A DNA stretch of 64,000 bases from Bacteroidota bacterium (GTDB lineage: Bacteria > Bacteroidota > Bacteroidia > Chitinophagales > Chitinophagaceae), in the NCBI GenBank assembly GCA_028875875.1, contig JAGWUV010000012.1, positions 1 through 64,000 of the forward strand, in the 5' to 3' direction. Positions 61,798 to 64,000 of this stretch are shown here, one piece after another. The position numbers and the translations under genes are program-made. The first letter of the stretch is position 1. Each line of letters starts with the position of its first letter. The notes under the pieces were generated by a model, which was not told the origin of the DNA, searched no databases, and saw nothing but the letters and a program-made list of their open reading frames with translations.

Positions 61798-62148
61798 ATG
61801 AGAAATGCAAATGATTTTTTCGGCTCACACAACGGAACTGTCCACTATTTTAGACACACGCTGTCCCATTTTTTGTACACGGATGCAGTCAATGAACTGG
61901 CAACAGAATGCGGTGCCTATTGGTTAATAGATCTGATCATTAGCCACCAGTGTAACCCTTTGGTAATGGCTGAATCCTTTCAGGTATGGCAATTGAAACG
62001 AGTGGAGAAAAATGCTTTCTATATCCTGTGTACGGATGGGAATGATAACAAGGTCACAAGCCAGGATATTCCCTACAGTGATTTCCCTTTCGATACTGTT
62101 ACGATCTGGTGCATTGATGGCATACTTTTATTCCCCTCCGAATATTAA
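61798..62148 (+). CDS. DUF6876 family protein
   Basis: 116 aa, soluble. HYFRHTLSHFLYTDAVNELATECGAYWLIDLIISHQ, QVWQLKRVEKNAFYILCTDGNDN and the C-terminal FDTVTIWCIDGILLFPSEY match the DUF6876 family, common in Bacteroidota mobile elements and without known function. The ATG at 61798 follows a T-rich, hairpin-rich leader. Confidence 0.68.
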   Translation: MRNANDFFGSHNGTVHYFRHTLSHFLYTDAVNELATECGAYWLIDLIISHQCNPLVMAESFQVWQLKRVEKNAFYILCTDGNDNKVTSQDIPYSDFPFDTVTIWCIDGILLFPSEY

Positions 62149-62476
62149 AGAGGCTATAAAAGACAATTCTTCCAATTTAATAAAACCTGGATACTGCATT
62201 TATTACCCGAAAGTGATTAGTTACGCTGTCAACCACATTGAAAACTGGGCATTAGCGGGTTCGGTTCCGACTTGTCGGAATTGAAAAAATGCCTAGCATA
62301 TTTTTTCAAAGAAGCCGGTGCAGACCATGTTTTCAATGTGACGGCCTCCCGGCCTGAGGGAAAGGATCGAAAATAAAATGGTAAGCAAATAATGATGATT
62401 CACTCACTAAAAATTTGCATAATGTGAGATTGCATCTGTAACAAACCATTGCTGATTTATGATCTGCTGCCCTTCA

Positions 62477-62580
62477 CCACAGTACTACAGCAGCTTAATC
62501 AGGGAACCTGTCCCGCCAAAGGGCAGTTTCTTTGGCGGGTGGCCTTTTTTCGTTCTTTTTTGGCCAAGCAAAAAAGAACA
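62477..62580 (+). repeat. two-hairpin repeat element, copy 2
   Basis: CACAGTACTACAGCAGC ... ATCAGGGAACC, then the 10-bp stem CCCGCCAAAG/CTTTGGCGGG (62512-62521 with 62530-62539), GGCCTTTTTTC, and the 11-bp stem GTTCTTTTTTG/CAAAAAAGAAC (62552-62562 with 62569-62579). The second stem differs in sequence from copy 1 yet keeps perfect pairing, so the fold is conserved through compensating changes. Confidence 0.8.
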
Positions 62581-62983
62581 TAATAAATATTATTATGCCA
62601 CCGCCTGGCGATCAGATAAACGCTAACTTCTACCCCTTTCTTTCAAGTATTCAGCAGTAAAACTCCCAACACGGAAAAGTAACTGTAAAGTTGTTATTTA
62701 AGTGAACAGAAGTAGAATAGAATTTTTTATACAACATAGCCAGAGAAGAAACTAAAATATCCTTTGCAAAATAATCAGCTAACTGTTAGCCTAAGGCGCC
62801 TGCAATAATAGCTTGCTTAGCTTTTGCCTGTGTTTTTTAAGAAAGCAAAGGTAGCTCCGGCAGCCAACGCACTCACCTAAAGGATAAGTGCTACGGGGAC
62901 AACCAAAAGACTACGGCATAAACACAAACCTACGCACTACTATTACTGAATAAGGCTATTATCTCCTATTGAAAAGCTTTTCC

Positions 62984-63012
62984 AATCCCCCCTTCGGGGG
63001 CTAGGGGGCTCT
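62984..63012. repeat. REP-like palindrome
   Basis: AATCCCCCCTTCGGGGG followed by CTAGGGGGCT, a short GC-rich palindrome of the kind scattered through Bacteroidota genomes. Confidence 0.55.
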
Positions 63013-63330
63013 CATTTATTTCCGTTTCCTTTTGGTGGCCCCGTTGCCTTCGCTGTGATGATGCTCATTAAAAAACACAGTTATGCAAAAGCAATTACGC
63101 ATCATTACACGCAGGCGCTTAGCCATTTGTCCCTTCAGCCAATTTTGGTTGCCGGTACCCGTTATTGGTTCCATAGCCCACAGCAAACACCTAAGGCGCC
63201 TGCCCATGCATTTTCAGTATGGTGGTACTAAAGTATATGCATTAAGCAAAATAGGCTGGTACATCCACTGCTATCCCTCCGGCCGCCGCCTGCTTTCCGC
63301 ACTACCTTTTTAGGGGGTAGTGTGATGAAA

Positions 63331-63420
63331 ATTAGATTATATTTCATCTAAATATTTGTTTTCCTTCGTTAATGAAATATATTTGATATGATTGACGCAG
63401 TAAAGTTGAATATATGCGTA
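63331..63420 (+). repeat. dispersed repeat, copy 2 (copy 1 at 53608-53690)
   Basis: Contains CTAAATATTTGTTTTCCTTC and GATATGATTGACGCAG, matching copy 1 with scattered substitutions. It precedes the membrane-protein gene at 63480 by about 60 nt. Confidence 0.6.
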
Positions 63421-63479
63421 AATGAATGCGTTGGCTGAAATGCAAACTGACCCAAACATTCGTAAAACAAAACAGATAG

Positions 63480-64000
63480 ATGGAAAAAAAATACATACAC
63501 CTAGGTTATTTCTTTTTGCTATTCATACCTTTAGTATTTTTGGGATTTTATAAAACCTATTTCATCCAATTCCCGACATTTAAGCATATCAAGCACAACT
63601 ACACTCATGTACATTTTGCTATTGCGACAGTTTGGGTTTTATTAATTATAGTTCAGCCATTTTTAATAGTCAATAGGAAAATTGCATGGCATAGAAAGTT
63701 AGGAAAATTGTCTTATATAATTTTCCCTTTATTAATTTTATCGTTTATTCCGTTGGTTATTAATAACTTAAATTCAGACAGTCCTAAAGATGCTTTTTTC
63801 CCTATTGGCGACGGAACATTGCTTGTGCTTTTTTATTCTTTAGCGATTTATTATCGTAAAAAAAGCACTGTGCATATGCGTTATATGATAGCAGCTGCTT
63901 TGGTATTATTTGGACCAACAGTTGGACGGATTTTACCAAATCTACTTGACTTTGGCAGAATTGCTACACAGAATATTCAGTTTGCTATCATACAAGCTAT
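63480..64000 (+). CDS. membrane protein, cut by the window end
   Basis: At least 173 codons from the ATG at 63480, open to the right edge. It has about five hydrophobic helices so far: LGYFFLLFIPLVFLGFY, HFAIATVWVLLIIVQPFLIV, KLSYIIFPLLILSFIPLVI, DGTLLVLFYSLAIYY and AAALVLFGPTVGRILP. His residues lie in HVHFAI and AWHRKLGKLSY. The layout resembles DUF2306/cytochrome b561-like membrane proteins of Bacteroidota, but that is a weak call. Whether it belongs to the island or the chromosome is unclear. Confidence 0.75.
   Translation, partial: MEKKYIHLGYFFLLFIPLVFLGFYKTYFIQFPTFKHIKHNYTHVHFAIATVWVLLIIVQPFLIVNRKIAWHRKLGKLSYIIFPLLILSFIPLVINNLNSDSPKDAFFPIGDGTLLVLFYSLAIYYRKKSTVHMRYMIAAALVLFGPTVGRILPNLLDFGRIATQNIQFAIIQA

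Larger units (their letters stand above)
35751..62148. mobile_element. integrated genomic island at tRNA-Ser (right end unresolved)
   Basis: A tyrosine recombinase, an RteC-like protein, an excisionase-like HTH protein, a replication-initiator-like protein and a DnaC-like ATPase lie directly behind the tRNA. Then follow a defence operon, small orphan genes, a toxin-antitoxin pair and many repeats, with no housekeeping genes. No relaxase, coupling protein or tra genes are visible, so it is either a non-self-transmissible island, a decayed conjugative element, or one whose transfer genes lie beyond the window. I looked for a copy of the tRNA 3' end and found none, so the right border at 62148 is only the last island-type gene. 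Confidence 0.5.
62149..63479. other. 1.3-kb gene-free region with repeats
   Basis: Holds copy 2 of the two-hairpin element, a REP-like palindrome (62984-63012), the second copy of the 53608 repeat (63331-63420) and AT-rich filler. A frame at 62242-62377 (ELKKCLAYFFKEAGADHVFN ...) has codon-like texture but no good start and may be a gene remnant. The word CTAAGGCGCCTGC occurs twice (62792 and 63191). Confidence 0.5.

Noticed and set aside
62012-62284. A 90-codon frame overlapping DUF6876
   Set aside because: The DUF6876 frame explains most of this stretch and has the family motifs; the other frame is a shadow.
63083-63313. A 76-codon plus-strand frame
   Set aside because: Odd composition, no recognisable fold and no neighbour context; the region is repeat-rich. 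I could not support it as a gene.

Overview
The window looks like a chromosomal segment of a Bacteroidota bacterium, most likely of the Chitinophagaceae/Sphingobacteriales type. Supporting signs are a PKD-repeat protein with a type IX secretion C-terminal domain, a short primary sigma factor of the Bacteroidota kind, DUF3822 next to rsmD, a DUF3276 (PUR-like) protein, near-absence of Shine-Dalgarno sequences, and TAnnTTTG-like boxes close to several start codons. The assignment below family level is inference.

Region 1 (1-35,750) is ordinary chromosome. It holds a Wza-like polysaccharide export lipoprotein, a multi-PAS histidine kinase, Lgt, a bacilliredoxin, a small heat-shock protein, a TraB/GumN protein, the secreted PKD protein, gyrA with a TPR protein behind it, a saccharopine dehydrogenase-like enzyme, and a long minus-strand operon (DUF3822, rsmD, bioD, 5-formyl-THF cyclo-ligase, lpxK, rnr, Gfo/Idh/MocA oxidoreductase, DUF1080). 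After that come a MATE exporter, trxB-folB-TPR, the primary sigma factor, threonine aldolase, pgi with a GNAT acetyltransferase, DUF3276, an MsbA-like ABC exporter with a CBS protein, and a tRNA-Ser(UGA).

Region 2 (about 35,750-51,700) is an integrated island. It begins directly behind the tRNA-Ser with a tyrosine recombinase, followed by an RteC-like protein, an orphan RNA-polymerase alpha-CTD-like mini-protein on the opposite strand, an excisionase-like HTH protein, and a replication-initiator-like protein overlapping a DnaC-like ATPase. The main cargo is a tightly packed defence operon: XRE regulator, Vsr nickase, C5-cytosine methyltransferase, DUF3883 nuclease-like protein, GHKL (MORC/MutL-like) ATPase, Z1 helicase-like ATPase, DUF4420 PD-(D/E)XK protein and AIPR protein. 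The last six genes overlap or lie within 3 nt of each other. This is the most interesting system in the window: a methylation-linked multi-subunit system with two putative nucleases, two ATPases and no conventional restriction enzyme.

Region 3 (51,700-64,000) is a gene-poor accessory tail. It carries a DUF6169 pair, small membrane proteins (two with PH-like tails), a membrane-protein/HTH pair, and a HipB/HipA pair in which hipA is cut by an in-frame stop 34 codons before its natural end. It also has a DUF6876 protein and many repeats: heptamer TAYAACK tandem arrays inside a duplicated 94-bp element, a duplicated two-hairpin element, REP-like palindromes, and a GC-rich non-coding block. A truncated membrane-protein gene runs off the right edge. 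No relaxase or conjugation genes and no second att site are visible, so the right end of the island is not resolved.
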